DNA from: Varanus komodoensis
Lineage: Eukaryota > Chordata > Lepidosauria > Squamata > Varanidae
NCBI RefSeq assembly: GCF_004798865.1
Contig: NW_025335568.1
Span: 51,290,103-51,354,102, forward strand
Direction of reading: 5' to 3'
Length of the DNA stretch: 64,000 bases
Shown here: piece after piece, positions 1 to 11,340 of the stretch
Position numbering within the stretch: the first letter of the stretch is position 1
How the letters are laid out: each line of letters starts with the position of its first letter
Translations under genes and position numbers: made by a program
The notes under the pieces: generated by a model
Seen by the model: only the letters and a program-made list of their open reading frames with translations
The model's database searches: none
Told to the model about the DNA's origin: nothing

Positions 1-190
1 TACAAGATCTGTAACATGAGCAAGTTGGGTGTGAAGAAGAGGGCAAAATATTATGGGTTAGAACTGTTATGCTTGTTGTACTTAGGCTGTGGAAATCAAG
101 AGGAAAACTTAATTATGACTAATGTCAGTTTTGTTTATTTCAGTTGAGCCAAAGTAGAATTCTAGGACTTAGCCTCTATCAACTCACTGT

Positions 191-1025
191 AGAATCATAG
201 AATAGTAGAGTTGGAAAGGGCCAGAGGGCCATCAGGTCCGACCCCCTTCTCAGTGCAGGGCACCAAGTTAAACCGCCCCTCTCAGATGGCTGTCCAGTTG
301 CACCTTGAATGCCTCTAGTGTGGGAGGTAGATCCTCCATAGGTAATTGGTTCCATTGCTGTATTGCTGTTGTAACAGTCAGGAATCTTTCCTTGATATCT
401 AGTCAGAACTTGTCTTCCTATCACTTGAGCCTTTTATTCTATGTCCCACCCTTCCTTTTGTGACAGCCTTTCAAATACTTGTAAAGTACTATCATGTCTC
501 TCTTCTGTCTTTTCTTCTTGAGACTAAACATGCCCATTTCTTTCAATTTCTACTCATATGGCTTTGCTTCCACTCCCTGGAGCCTCCTTGTTGCTCTCCT
601 CTGAACTCTTTCCAGCTTCTCTGTATCTTTCCTGAACTGTGGTGTCCACAACTGGACACAGTACTCCAGATGAGGTCTAATGAGTCCAGAGTAAAGGGGA
701 ACTAGTACTTCAAAGGGTTGGGAAGTGATATTTACATTAATGCAGCCTAAAATAGCATTTGCCCTCTTTGCAGCCACATCACATTGTTGACTCATATTCA
801 GTGGGTCAACAGCAATTGACTCTATGACAATTCCAAGACCCTTCTCACTTGCAGTATTGTTGAACCAGATATTTCCTAATGATGCATTTGGTTTCTTTTT
901 CCTAGGTGCAAAACTTGGCATTTGTCCTGACTAAATTTCATTCTGTATTTTTTTCCCCAGCCCAGTACTCCAACCTATCAAGATCACCTTGATATAATTC
1001 TATCTCAATCTATCCCTCTTCTGGC
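191..1025 (-). mobile_element. CR1 LINE, 5'-truncated 3' end
   Basis: The minus strand ends with the CR1 terminal signature, seen on the plus strand as AGAATCATAGAAT at 191-203. A 123-codon open stretch at 550-921 encodes the C-terminal part of the CR1 reverse transcriptase, with recognisable segments such as KRANAILGCIN, VLVPLYSGLIRPHLEYCVQLW and KLERVQRRATR. Similarity continues to about 1025. The frame breaks between 550 and the 3' end, where the last coding part is no longer open. CR1 copies are usually 5'-truncated and have no poly(A) tail or clear target duplication, as here. The open 123 codons suggest a moderately young copy. No function now; it is an inert fragment. Confidence 0.93.
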
Positions 1026-1721
1026 ATTGAAAACATGCTTAACAGCAGCACATAGAGGAGAAGGAATGTGTCAGCCGCAACCATCCCACCCACGCATTTG
1101 TTGCTTGTACTTGTGGAGGACAACTCGATGAAAAGGCTCCCCTCCTGTATCCATGTGAGCCAGAACACTACGTCCCCATGGCTACAGGAGGCTCTCTTCT
1201 TCAGACTGCCTCCCTGCACAGGCACAGAGGAGGAGAGGGTCACGGCTGGAGTGCAGCCTCTCTCCATGCATTGCTGCTGAGCCTTTTTTGAATACCTGGC
1301 AATGAAAAGAATGTGCGAGGACTCAGAGTGTGTACTAGCGCATGGCTGTGCAGCATGGTTTTGCCCCCTCCATCTCCATGCATTCCAGTCTCTTGCCTTT
1401 CAGTCCAGACTGGAATGAAATCCCAGTTGGGACTGCTTAAATTTCACCACAGTCAGGAAGCCTTCTCTAAATTCTCCACTATGTTTGTCAGCAGAGAAAT
1501 GAACGAAAAGGTGGTAACGAATTGCTCCACTACTTCTTGTGGTATTGAATGCCATAAAGTTTGTACAGTGCAAAGAATTATTGTCCTTTTATCTATCTGG
1601 AATCTTCACTATTCAGTTTCAGAGGGTGACCCTGGTTTCTCATATTTTGAAAGAAGGAGAAATATCTGCCTTTTCCATGTTGCACGTAATTGCACACACG
1701 TCTATCATGTTCCCCTATTAT
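1026..1721. other. No recognisable gene or repeat
   Basis: Between the two CR1 pieces I see only unassigned single-copy-like DNA. A 140-codon plus-strand frame at 1313-1735 has no recognisable domain, signal or repeat and overlaps the second CR1 fragment in antisense, so I treat it as chance. Confidence 0.4.
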
Positions 1722-1890
1722 TCATCTTTTTCTAAACTAAAGAACCCCAAATAGCATAATCTTTCTTCATAAATTTGTTGCAACTTCCAACAGTTTTGTT
1801 GCACCTTCTCCAGTTTTGCAAAAAAATGTTTGAGACAAGGCAACCAGAAATGTACATGGACACCTCCTTTGTCATATATTGCTTTATGGA
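1722..1890 (-). mobile_element. CR1-related LINE fragment, older copy
   Basis: The minus-strand translation of about 1728-1850 gives a stretch containing KLEKVQQN and YEERLCYLGFFSLEK, which matches the CR1 C-terminal pattern KLEKVQRRATK ... PYEERLRELGLFSLEK. It therefore overlaps in family position with the CR1 copy at 191-1025, so it is a separate insertion or duplication rather than the same copy continued. It is more diverged than the first copy. The limits are approximate. Confidence 0.7.
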
Positions 1891-2814
1891 AAAAACATTC
1901 TCTACTTCAGAGTCTCTTCAAAATATTTTGAAACTTCTAGAATAGCCCTACGCTGCCAACATCACTACTCCCAACACACACAGTTAATTTTGCTTTTGTC
2001 TAGACTAAATAAACTCAAGCTCTTTAGGCTTATTCTCACAGGAATAATTTTCTTAATTCTTCCCAACATGGAAACAACTACCTTCTTGAGTGATAGTGCA
2101 AGGACTCCATGTATTAGTATTTAAAATGGATGGATGTCTAAAATGAGCAGTGACATTGTGTTCTCTTTAGCCTTTCACTTTATTGTGAAGCATTAAAATG
2201 TATATTGTATTAGAAGATGGTTCTGTAAGTAAGTATTGATACCTCTTGTTGGCTAATGACTACTAACTCATGAACAAATGTCATTCTACCTGCTTCATTG
2301 GTTGTTTGGAAACTGGGCATATGCTATGAAGAAAACAGAATTTGAATTTCTGCAAATAACTGGAAATGAAGTCACTTGGTAGGGCTGAAGTGAGTGCTGG
2401 GTTCTTTAATGTATGTTGCATTTGGGTGAACTCCTTTACTTTGTGAGTTTATGCTGGATTGGCTGCACTAGTGGAAGCAGGTTTCCTCACCTTCCCCTTC
2501 CCATAGCAGCCCCTCCAACCAGTTTCAAATGATACACAGAAATGTACAAAACAGTGTGAAAACAAAACTGATAGACTGCCCATTGCTACATGTGGAATGA
2601 GCCAGCCTTAAGATAGGAAAATTCCGTGTTGTTTATAAGATTAGCTTTAAAGACTATCATTGACCAGATGTTTGTTTGTTCTCATATCCTCAATTTGTAT
2701 GTGAAACCAGACAGTTACTGAAAAACCTCAGTCTCTAGGACACTGTATAAACAGTATGGGGAATTTCATCCTGTACATGGGCCAAATCCAATTATATGAT
2801 CCTGTGATCTCAGG
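1891..2814. other. Unassigned AT-rich DNA
   Basis: No open frame above 81 codons and no repeat family that I recognise in this stretch. Confidence 0.35.
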
Positions 2815-3075
2815 CTGACTTTTCACAATTTCCTTGCCACGCAACTCTTCGGCCACTTCCTGGCTTTTGTGCAGTTTTGTCCATTCTAAAAGTTTGAAAT
2901 GCCTCTCCTAAGATTTAGTTATTCACAGTAAGATGTTTAAATTGATATGCTGGTATGTGGGCCTTCCTTCATTGGTTTATGACTGCACCTACCTCTCGAA
3001 TGGAGCCTGGGAACCACTCTGACCTGCAATTTGGTCCTTGGGCTGAAAAAGGTTGAACACACCTGTTGCACAAGC
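2815..3075 (+). repeat. Diverged interspersed repeat, probably hAT-like (copy 1)
   Basis: This copy shares a run of diverged blocks with 12680-12850, 17885-18015 and 30285-30520: 'ggcttttgtgcagttttg', 'attctaaaagtttgaaatg', 'cctctcctaaga', 'atatgctggtat', and the end 'cttgggctgaaaaaggtt'. The terminal block resembles the ends of hAT-type non-autonomous elements, which is the basis of the tentative class. No coding part is visible. Confidence 0.5.
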
Positions 3076-5181
3076 CCCCTTATGGAACTTCCTGCTGCTT
3101 GGAGAACCGAGGAAAACAAAAGAGGGAATTGCAGCAGTCATGATCCTTTGAAACAATGGAGAATAACATTAGGTCATTTGGCTGAAGCCCTCCAATGTCT
3201 TATAGGAACTTCTCACAATTCTTCCTGGAATTAAAGCTCAGCTGAAATGCCGTGAAATGGTTGGAGTCTAGTTGGAATCTAGTTGGAGGCTGTGGATGAT
3301 ACCAAACTCCCAAACCTGCTTTGCTAACAGATTTAGAAGCTTCTGAGCAAAGAGCCATAGCAGGCTGTTTTGACTCCCCTTGAAAGCTGCCTGAGCAGCC
3401 CTCTTCTCAAATCATCTCTATACCAGATCATGATGTTCTCCCCCTGCACTCCACCCATGAAACTTAGTACCTCCCTCTTTGAAGTGGAACTTTGCTGAAT
3501 GTTTTCTTGCTTTTTTGCTGAAAACCCGTCACATTCCCCCTGTCCGGGAGGCAATACTATCTTCAAAAAACAGCAACAAACCAAAGAAACATGCCCTGTG
3601 TTGCTTCAGTCTATGCCAGCTATTTTTAATTACTTTGAAAAAAAAAAGCAAAATAGGTGAATTGACAATCTGGGGAAGAAACTTGAAAGAAATACATGGA
3701 TTGTAATAAAGGGAGAAATAGTAGACTGGCCGTGTAAAGGGCAGTGTGTCAAAGTCAAAAGCATATTCTGACTAAAAGGCCTTGGACCGTATTCTGCAGT
3801 AGCAGTTATCTAGGGATGAGCAAATCTGCATTTCATTTGCCCAGTTTTAAGTCTTACATTTACTCCATATTGATCATTTGGGGATTTTCCAGTCTTAAAC
3901 TTTCCAATTTGGTTCATTCTAAATGTTGAGATCTCCTTGTTAAGTTAGCATAAGAATGAATGGTTTTTTAAAAAATATATATTTCTCTTACTACATGTAC
4001 TTTGTATGTAATTTTTCCTAATGTACATATTTTTTCAGGTGATTTTGCTAATATAAGAGCTTTCACTAACATACTACTTTTTCTATACAGTGTCCCCTAA
4101 TATACACCTTTTGTTATGCAATTTTTGACTGGAGAACTCTGTTGTCAAATTCAGAGAAGTGCAGAACTGGAGCACTTTGAAGAACTGATTTTCAATTTCA
4201 GTTTGGAAATTGGATTTTAAGTGAAACATTATGTAAAGCCATATTAAAACAAGAGCGGCTCTTCTTCCTCCCATCCCCAATCACAATACCTCCTGGGTAT
4301 TTATAATGATCACAATAACTAGCATTTATATATAGCTTTCAGAGGTTCAAAGCACTTCACATACTTGATCTTGCAACGCCTACTTCAAGGGTTACATATT
4401 GATCCAACTGTGAGATCTTCAAAGTACACCAGCAGGTAGTATCAAGCATCACTTCTGCCTTAGTTATAATTATTCAGTTCACAAATGTAAGCTAGCTAAG
4501 GTGAACATCTACCTTCATTCAAGGCCATTGAAACAAGTAAGCAGGTAAGCTGGCTGGCCAGCAACTAGCCTGCAATGTCTGAAATGTATTTATGAACCTC
4601 TTATGGACTCACCTAAAAGTGACTGGAGGTGACTGGAGGTGCTGTTGCACCATAATGAATAACCTGTATTTTGTGAAACAACTTGATTTAGGATGCCTTT
4701 TAAATCTAGTTTAGTGCATTTGAACCAATCAAATTGTGGGTTTGTTCAGTTCAATGGATGGAACAGTTGAGTGGGAATGCACTGAAGCACTGCAAAATCT
4801 GTCCCTCTAGCATTCATAGATTCCCTCTTCTGCTTGGCCCCATCTTGGAAGTGAGCTGAAAGGAAAGCTGCAAATGCTCACAGAAAAAGGCTTCTAAACC
4901 TCCATATCATGTGCAGTAGCACAAAAAGAGGCTGTTGCACATGCCCTGGAAGAAGGATGCTGCTTGTGCCACATTTGTGAGGGGCTCCATTCCTGGAGAG
5001 TGCTGTGCAAACACAGGGCGCACTTGTGTTCAAGACCAACTCAAAGTGGACTGGAGTCCAGGAAGCCAAACCCAGGGCATCTGATGGATTCCTGCCTCCA
5101 AATGGATTCCCAACACATCCTTTGTTCTGAGCACCCATCCCTGGAAGGTGCATGAAATTGCTCCCTTCACAAAACTAATGT
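3076..5181. other. Mostly unassigned DNA with one MIR-like SINE
   Basis: Apart from the MIR-like piece at 4305-4445 there is nothing I can assign. A minor imperfect tandem of 'tctagttgga' lies at about 3267-3290. Short reading frames here lack domains. Confidence 0.35.
4305..4445 (-). mobile_element. MIR/CORE-like SINE fragment, 3' part
   Basis: The plus strand reads 'aataactagcatttatata', then 'ttcaaagcacttcacat', followed by a degraded block like 'cctcacaacaaccctgtgagg'. This is the reverse complement of the 3' half of MIR-type SINEs. Only the tail half is recognisable and no tRNA-like head is seen. The copy is diverged and the ends are approximate. Confidence 0.45.
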
Positions 5182-5275
5182 GGTTCCCATCAGCTCCCTC
5201 AGCATGGCCAGTGGTCACATGTGGTGGAAGTCATAGTTCAAGAGATTGGTAGGGCACCAGTTTGGGGGATGCTGT
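5182..5275. repeat. Half copy of foldback element family F
   Basis: The blocks 'cccatcagctccctcagcat', 'ggccagtggtc', 'gtcatagttcaagag' and 'agggcaccagtttggggga' match the right half of the palindromic repeat family seen more fully at 42046-42149 and 61711-61810. The left arm is missing. Confidence 0.45.
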
Positions 5276-5734
5276 GCTAGAATAGACACTGATACTCTTG
5301 TATGTGCAGCAACTCATCCGATTCTTCTTTACTATATCTGTGAATGAAGTGAGCAGGATGAAGTACTCAGGCTGGCTCTGTAATTAGTCACATTGCAGAA
5401 ATTAATAGCATGTTCCAGTGAGTCTGCTCTCAGTATTTCTGGATTCACTCATCACATACATGAGTCACGTATGGTCGATCACTGGTTACCTTGACATAGC
5501 CAAGAGAGTCTGGTCTCCCTCACTATTAAGCAAATTAGTCTGAGGAACAAATGGAGCAAAGCACTGAAGATCCATTACTGTATCTCTGTCCTTTTGATTC
5601 TTTTAAAAATGTCCTTAAAGCAACTGCTGTGAGACCAGTGAAATCAGGGCTGTAGGACTATGGAAAGGTTGCTGGCCAACAATTTCTGAATTAAAATGTA
5701 TGCGGCATTTGGGAGATGGGCTTATTGCCTGTCC

Positions 5735-6035
5735 TGGGTGGGGGTTGCACTCCCTCCGAAGGAGCAGACCTGTAGCCTGAAGGTTCTGCTGGTGTGTGGC
5801 TGATACTGGAAGCCCAAGTGGCCATGGCAGCTCATACTGCCTCTTACCTGCTTTGACAGATATGGCAGCTACACCCTCTGCTGGGCAGGGATAGCTTTGC
5901 CACACTGGTACAGGCACTGGTGACCTCTTCCCAGCATTGCTGCGATGTGTGTTAGGCAGGGCTACCCTAAAGGTTGGTCTGCAAGCTGCAACGCATGAAG
6001 CATGCAGCTGATGGATGGTGCAGAATGCAATAACC
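5735..6035 (+). mobile_element. L2-clade LINE fragment, RT C-terminal region
   Basis: One reading frame of about 5746-5960 gives LEAQVAMAAHTASYLL followed by RDSFATLVQALVTS, the diagnostic L2 pattern LEAQV..V.R.A...L..L..FL..D.LATLVHALVTSRLDYCN. The following segment corresponds to GLPLRLV.KLQ. Several in-frame stop codons and at least one deletion in the DYCN region show that it is dead. Flanking tails are not obvious, so it is an internal scrap of an old copy. It lies on the plus strand, the minority orientation for L2 pieces in this window. Confidence 0.72.
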
Positions 6036-8439
6036 TGATCTTAAATATTGGCATTCCTTTGCATTTTCATTTTGTCTTTACTGTTGTCTATTCTGGAACC
6101 TTTTACATAGAGAGTGATTTATAGCTTTTGCAAAGAAATAAGGAAGTAAATACAATGTAAATCGACTTACCCCTGTCAGGCTGCTATCTGCTCACCTAGG
6201 GAAGACATCTGGCTGCAAGCATATTTTATCTAATAGGACAAATAGGCAGCTGGAGAGACAGGTTCTACATCACAAGAGCAAAGGGAAAACGGCACAAGGG
6301 CAAAGGGTCAACATCCCACCTCCACCAGCACTATGGTCCCAATAGGGTCCATAACTTCTTACAAGAAAAATAAAAATGGGAGCAAATGGTTGCATGGTAG
6401 CAAACTTCACCTCATTCACCCAAGAACGTGAATCCCCCTACAACAGAAGTTCCTCCCTTTTTCTTCCACAGAAAGCAAATCTTCTCCTTTGGGGTTTTCT
6501 TGGGGAGCCTTAGCCACTCTACATTATTAATGGATGGGTTGGCTAAGCCTTTCCATTGAATGCAATTGCCTCACTACCTATTTCCTATTTTGTTTTAGAA
6601 AAGCATGACTGAGATCTAACATAGAAACATTAAAGGTGCAGTCCTGTGTATATTTAGATGGTCCCTGCAAGTCCCAGCCAAACATATGTATGATTTCACA
6701 CTAAATCGCTTAAATAATACACATAAATTTATCAACCTGGGAATATCAAAGGGCTTATGAACAAGTGCTTTTGTGTTTGTTTGCTTGTTTCTTTAATAAC
6801 CAGAGTTAGAATAAGCTCCCATAGAAACCATATTTTAAAATGTTACATCTCTGGAGCTAAGCAAATAAATGAACAATGTATTCTTAGGTTCAGTGAGTAA
6901 AAATAAATCTCACAGAAACTGCAATCCCTTTGAGTGAGGTATCTCTTTTGGCACTCTGAACATTCAGGCTTGAGACTTATCTCAATCATGACTGCCAAGC
7001 TAAGGCATCATAAATATTATGTTCGAATGTATATTTAAATCGAGAATTTTTCTACAGTCCTGTGACTCTACACGTCTTTGGCTTCTAGAAACACATTTGG
7101 TCTGTAGACCAATTAGTCAGGAGTACCTTAATTTCAGTGGACATAGTCTTAACTATTCCTAAATCTGGATCCAACCCTCTCTACTTTTGGTGGTAGAGGT
7201 GACAATAAACAAAGACATATTGCCAGTGTTTGTGTGTATTTGTGTGTATATGAATAATCATGAAGCCTAGAAGAGCAAAAGGAAAAGAAATGATGGGTTT
7301 CATGCCACGTGAGCTGGTGATATTAGAAACATGAGAAATATAATGGGTTGCAGCTAGGTTTTGTACTTGAAGCAGACTCATTTAGATCAATAGAATTTGA
7401 CTTAGTCATGACTTTCTTTTCCCATTGATTCCAATAAGTCTACTTTAAGCATAATTAAGTCAGGATCTAGCCCAGTGAAAACTGGATAATGTAGTACATC
7501 CAACCCTAGGATATTTTCTATGTTCCAACATGGAAAAACCTTAGTATGTTTTAACCAAAACCTCTTTGGAGGGGCACATAGAGCTCTTTTACTGTGTGTA
7601 AGCTTTATAGGAGATTTACCAAACCATTCCTTGTGCATACAAATTAGTAAATCTATATATCATCACTTTAGACTTCCTGGTCTCGGAAGATCTGACTCAT
7701 CATCCTCTCTCACTGCTTCGGGTCTGGGATCCAAAGAGTTCACCTTCTCTTCGGTGTCTAGTTAGACAAGACATTTTCATTGGCCTCAGGGGCAGCCTAG
7801 TGCTGCTGTCTCCAAAGAGGTATTTCAGTAACCTATTTGACAGTGAGATGCTCATGTGTTTGAAGAGGGCACAGGGTTCTGCCTTCACGGTGGTCATGCC
7901 TCACAGTTTATCACTGCCAGTGACAGCATCAGCACTTATGCTGCTGTGTGCTAAAGCCAGAAGCAGATGTGAAAGAGGTAGGCATCTTATCCATTATATT
8001 TTAGGAGCTATAAACCTAGGGATGGATGGCATTTCTTGGTGCTGAAACAGAAATCTTTGGTAATGTGTTCACAGCATGCAGATCCCACACTGTTTAATGT
8101 GAGAAGGGACTTTTTTAAGATTCTGAAAGGCCATGGGGGAAATGCTTTATTGATCAACAACAATTGCTTATTTCTGATTCCTCAAGAGCAATCCTATGGG
8201 CTCTAGGCAACACCCCCAGGGGCATAGAAGAGCCAATGAAAAAGAATCTCCAATATCATAGTTAAAACTCTAAACTAACTGGCTCCTGTGAGTTTGGAAT
8301 GCTGGTTGAGGAGATGAATAGAGACAGCCTTGTTGAAAAATACAAACATGCTTCATGTAAGAGAATGGCTTCTTTTAGAAACAGAACTTTCTTTGAAAAT
8401 AGCTATAACTATTGGAACCCGAACTGACGCATTTTTGAA
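6036..8439. other. Long stretch without recognisable genes or repeats
   Basis: About 2.4 kb with no convincing coding region. A diverged half copy of the 'aagtc...ccattga' palindromic family is possible at 7385-7480. The remainder is AT-rich and unassigned; parts of 6690-7030 look repeat-free. Confidence 0.35.
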
Positions 8440-8741
8440 TGAAGATAATGAATGTGGGTGCTGGAGATAAAAGTGCAAAGCGTGGACTTGTTGCAGAAAG
8501 CATCAATGCAAATTCAAGCTTTTTATAGGAAATCTACTAAAAAACAACAGAATCAGCAGAACTGTCAGAAAAGATGTGTTTTCATTGTGGTTCTACAATG
8601 GATCTTGCAAGTTATTTTAAATGTCCTGCAAAAAAATACCCTGTAATAATTGTAAGAAGTTGGGACATTTTGCAAAGGCTTGTAATAGCCAACAAGATAA
8701 TTAGCAGGTACACATAATACAGCTGTCTGATGGGGAAGTTT

Positions 8742-8834
8742 TATTTATTTATTTAAAATATTTGTGTGCTGCCTATTGTGCCATAGCACCTCTAGGCAGT
8801 TCACGATCAGAATTAAAAACCATTATAAAATTAA
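8742..8834 (-). mobile_element. L2-type LINE/SINE 3' tail inside the Gypsy fossil
   Basis: The plus strand reads 'ttatttatttatttaaaata', then 'tgtgctgcctattgtgcc' and 'ctaggcagttcacgatcag', the reverse complement of the 3' end shared by L2-type elements here (compare 51663-51770). The tail seems to resume after the Sauria SINE at 9199-9240, so the SINE landed inside it. Confidence 0.6.
8823..8834. repeat. Target-site duplication of Sauria SINE (left)
   Basis: TTATAAAATTAA, identical to 9187-9198 on the other side of the SINE. Confidence 0.92.
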
Positions 8835-9186
8835 AAGGTAAAGGTAAAGTTTTCCCCTTGACATTAAGTCCAGTCATGCCTGACTCTAGGGGCCAGTGCT
8901 CATCTCCGTTTCCTAGCCAAGGGAGTCAGCGTTTGTCCGCAGACAGTCTCCGTGGTCATGTGGCCGGCATGACTAAACACCGAAGTGCACGGAACACTGT
9001 TACCTGCCCACCAAAGTGGTACCTTTTTATCTACTTCATTTGCATGCTTTTGAACTGCAAGGTTGGCAGGAGCTGGGACAGAGCAACGGGAGCTCACCCC
9101 GTTGTGCAGATTCGAACCAGTGGCCTTTCGATCAACCAGCCCAGCAGCACAGCGTTTTAAACCACTGCACCACCTGAAGTCCCCTG
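8835..9186 (-). mobile_element. Sauria-type SINE, full length
   Basis: A tRNA-derived squamate SINE on the minus strand. The head, near 9186 and reading down, has a tRNA-like segment with a good B box, GGTTCGAATCT (complement of 9108-9118). The middle holds the conserved 'ctcccgttgctctgtccc' block. The 3' end carries a Bov-B-LINE-like tail (minus strand 'gcatgactggacttaatgtc') ending in 'tttacctttacctttt'. It would have been copied by the Bov-B reverse transcriptase, whose 3' end it mimics. It is flanked by a perfect 12-bp target duplication, TTATAAAATTAA, at 8823-8834 and 9187-9198. Good preservation implies a fairly recent insertion, later than the Gypsy element and the L2-type tail that contain it. 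Confidence 0.93.
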
Positions 9187-9198
9187 TTATAAAATTAA
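9187..9198. repeat. Target-site duplication of Sauria SINE (right)
   Basis: TTATAAAATTAA, identical to 8823-8834. Confidence 0.92.
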
Positions 9199-11134
9199 TT
9201 ATACACTAAAAATGCTAAAATTACACTAAAAATTATACACTATCTTGAGTGTAGATACAAGTAGACCTGAACTTTTACCAGAAAGAATTATGTGTACTAA
9301 GTTTTCTGCTATTTTTCCTACAGAGACTCAAGAGATTGGGCTGATGTTGGCAACTGGCTCACAAGTTTCTGTAGAATCTGACTCACTTTATGTGCAATAT
9401 TTTAAGAACATAACATTGGTGAAACCAAAGTTACAATGGCTTGTCATTTAAAAAATCAAATACCTTTTCATGGTTGTGTGCCTGCAGAAGTGACCCTTGA
9501 TACACATTGTGTGTGGGCAGAATTTTATATCATGCTTAACATTACTCCTATTCTTGGTAGCGATTTAATTGCAGTATTAAATCTGTTGGTGGTGGATGAG
9601 CGTGTTTTTGCTCACCAGTCAGATATTAAGCTGTCATGCCAGTTAGTTCCAGCTGTGAGAGGGGATAATCCCAAACAGGAACTTGGTTGTGCAAGAGGAT
9701 TCACTTATAAAGTGAAAGTGAAACGGAATGTGATCCTAGTGCAACGGAAGTTATGACAATTACCATTTGCTGCTAGAGACGCTGTTTCAGAGGAGTGTAA
9801 GGAATCGGTGTAGAAGGATAACATTGAAGCAATTGATTCATCAGGATGGGTTTTACCTGGAGTTGTGATGAAGAAGGATGGAGGCATCTGTCTTTGTGTA
9901 TATCTAAGGGAACCCAGTAAGGCCATTGTGGTTGATAGCCACCCGTTGCCGCATGTGGAGGAGAAGTTTTCAGACTTGGCAGGGTCAAAGATATTTCCTA
10001 GTCTTGATTTATAAGGTGCACACCACCAAGTGGAATTGCGTGAAGAACGTGGAAATCTTACAGCATTTATGCTGGATTGATTCATTTTAAACATGTCCCC
10101 TACGGACTTGCTTCACTCTCTGTTTCTTTTTAAAAAGTGATGTCTTTGACACCTTTCTTAGGACTCACCACATGGTATGCAAAATTTATTCAAAATTATA
10201 CTTCAGTTCCTGAACCACTTAGAGTTATTGCATGGAAATTTAAGTTTGGTGTGGATAGTAGCAGTGCAAGCCAGTTTTGATATTGTAAAAACCTTGATTG
10301 TTCTTAGCCCAGCTTTGACCTAGTATTGCCTACAACTGTAACGTTTGATGCTTCTGAATATGGACTGGGAGTTGTGTTGACTCCATTTCATGAGGACGAG
10401 ACAGAAAAGACTGTTGTGTTTGCATCAAAAACACACGGGCTGAGAGGGAGTATTCATTTGTTGAGAAGGAAGCATTTGCTTGTGTTTAGATGACAGAAAG
10501 ATGGAAAATTTATTTGTTTATAAAATCATTTTCATCCACCCATCTGAATTACGTAGTTATGATAGTTCAATGACAACATTATTGACATCAAGGGGATTAG
10601 GGTTTGAAGACCCTAAATTTAAAGACCTTTAATTTCTTTGTCAGGGCATGTAGTCCTTGAATTCTGTAGAAGGGAATTCCACAGAATAAATTTAAATAAG
10701 AGAATAAATTTTCCTTACCTCTTAAGATTTTGGAGAAGAAAGGACCTTATACTTACCAATTGTTTGCTGGGCATATGGGATAATGCTTCTCTGTTGGAAT
10801 TAGTCTATCCAAGGAAGATTAAAATAGATTCAGAATTACATGGTCCCTTTTTGTCACCAGTCACTCAAAATGAAGTTGAGTCTGATCAATATGTTAAGCA
10901 TCATGAGATCATTTCTCATCTTTGGTCAGTAATACAAGGTATGTTGTCTTCATCATCACCTCAAGACACATCATCTCAACCAGTAGCAGCTGAGAAGAGA
11001 GAGAGAAGACTTAGACAACCACCTGTGGTATGAAAGATTATGTTATGTAATGGTTCTGTGGGGACTTACTGTGATTATTTGTTTCCCATATCAGTTCTTT
11101 CTCCCTCCCTCCCTCCCTTCCAAAGAAGGGGAAA

Positions 11135-11340
11135 TGTGGTGTTTAGGTATGTCTCTTTAAGAGATCTCTTTCTGTTGGAAGAGGCTTATATAGGCCAGGA
11201 AGCAGGGAGTGGTAGGTGTGTGTGCAGATGTAGTCATTGTTGTTTTAACTTGATCGGTCTTGAATGAATATTGATTTGGAGTGGAGGCTTCTTGTGGAAG
11301 ATGCAACAGAAGGATGCCTGACCATCTGCAAAGCACAAAT
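11135..11340 (+). repeat. 3' LTR (start) of the Gypsy fossil
   Basis: It begins with TGTGGTG directly after the purine tract 'aaagaaggggaaa' (11122-11134), as expected for a 3' LTR. A TATA-like box 'ttatata' lies at 11186-11192. The 3' limit is uncertain because no second LTR is available for comparison. Confidence 0.6.

Larger units (their letters stand above)
8440..11340 (+). mobile_element. Gypsy-type LTR retrotransposon fossil (broken)
   Basis: An old LTR retrotransposon of the Gypsy (Metaviridae-like) type. In order: CCHC zinc-knuckle coding near 8577-8683 (visible as CNNCKKLGHFAKAC), an aspartic-protease-like region near 9300-9600, the reverse transcriptase near 9740-10130 (segments such as LREPSKAIVVDSHPLPHVEE), an RNase H-like part near 10320-10500, the end of pol near 10850-11030, a polypurine tract at 11122-11134 and the start of the 3' LTR at 11135. 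No 5' LTR is seen, so the element is 5'-truncated. It is clearly broken, with many breaks, and was invaded by an L2-type tail and a Sauria SINE. The divergence suggests an old insertion; without a 5' LTR it cannot be dated by LTR comparison. Confidence 0.85.

Noticed and set aside
1313-1735. 140-codon plus-strand frame as a gene
   Set aside because: It overlaps a CR1 remnant in antisense and looks like noise.
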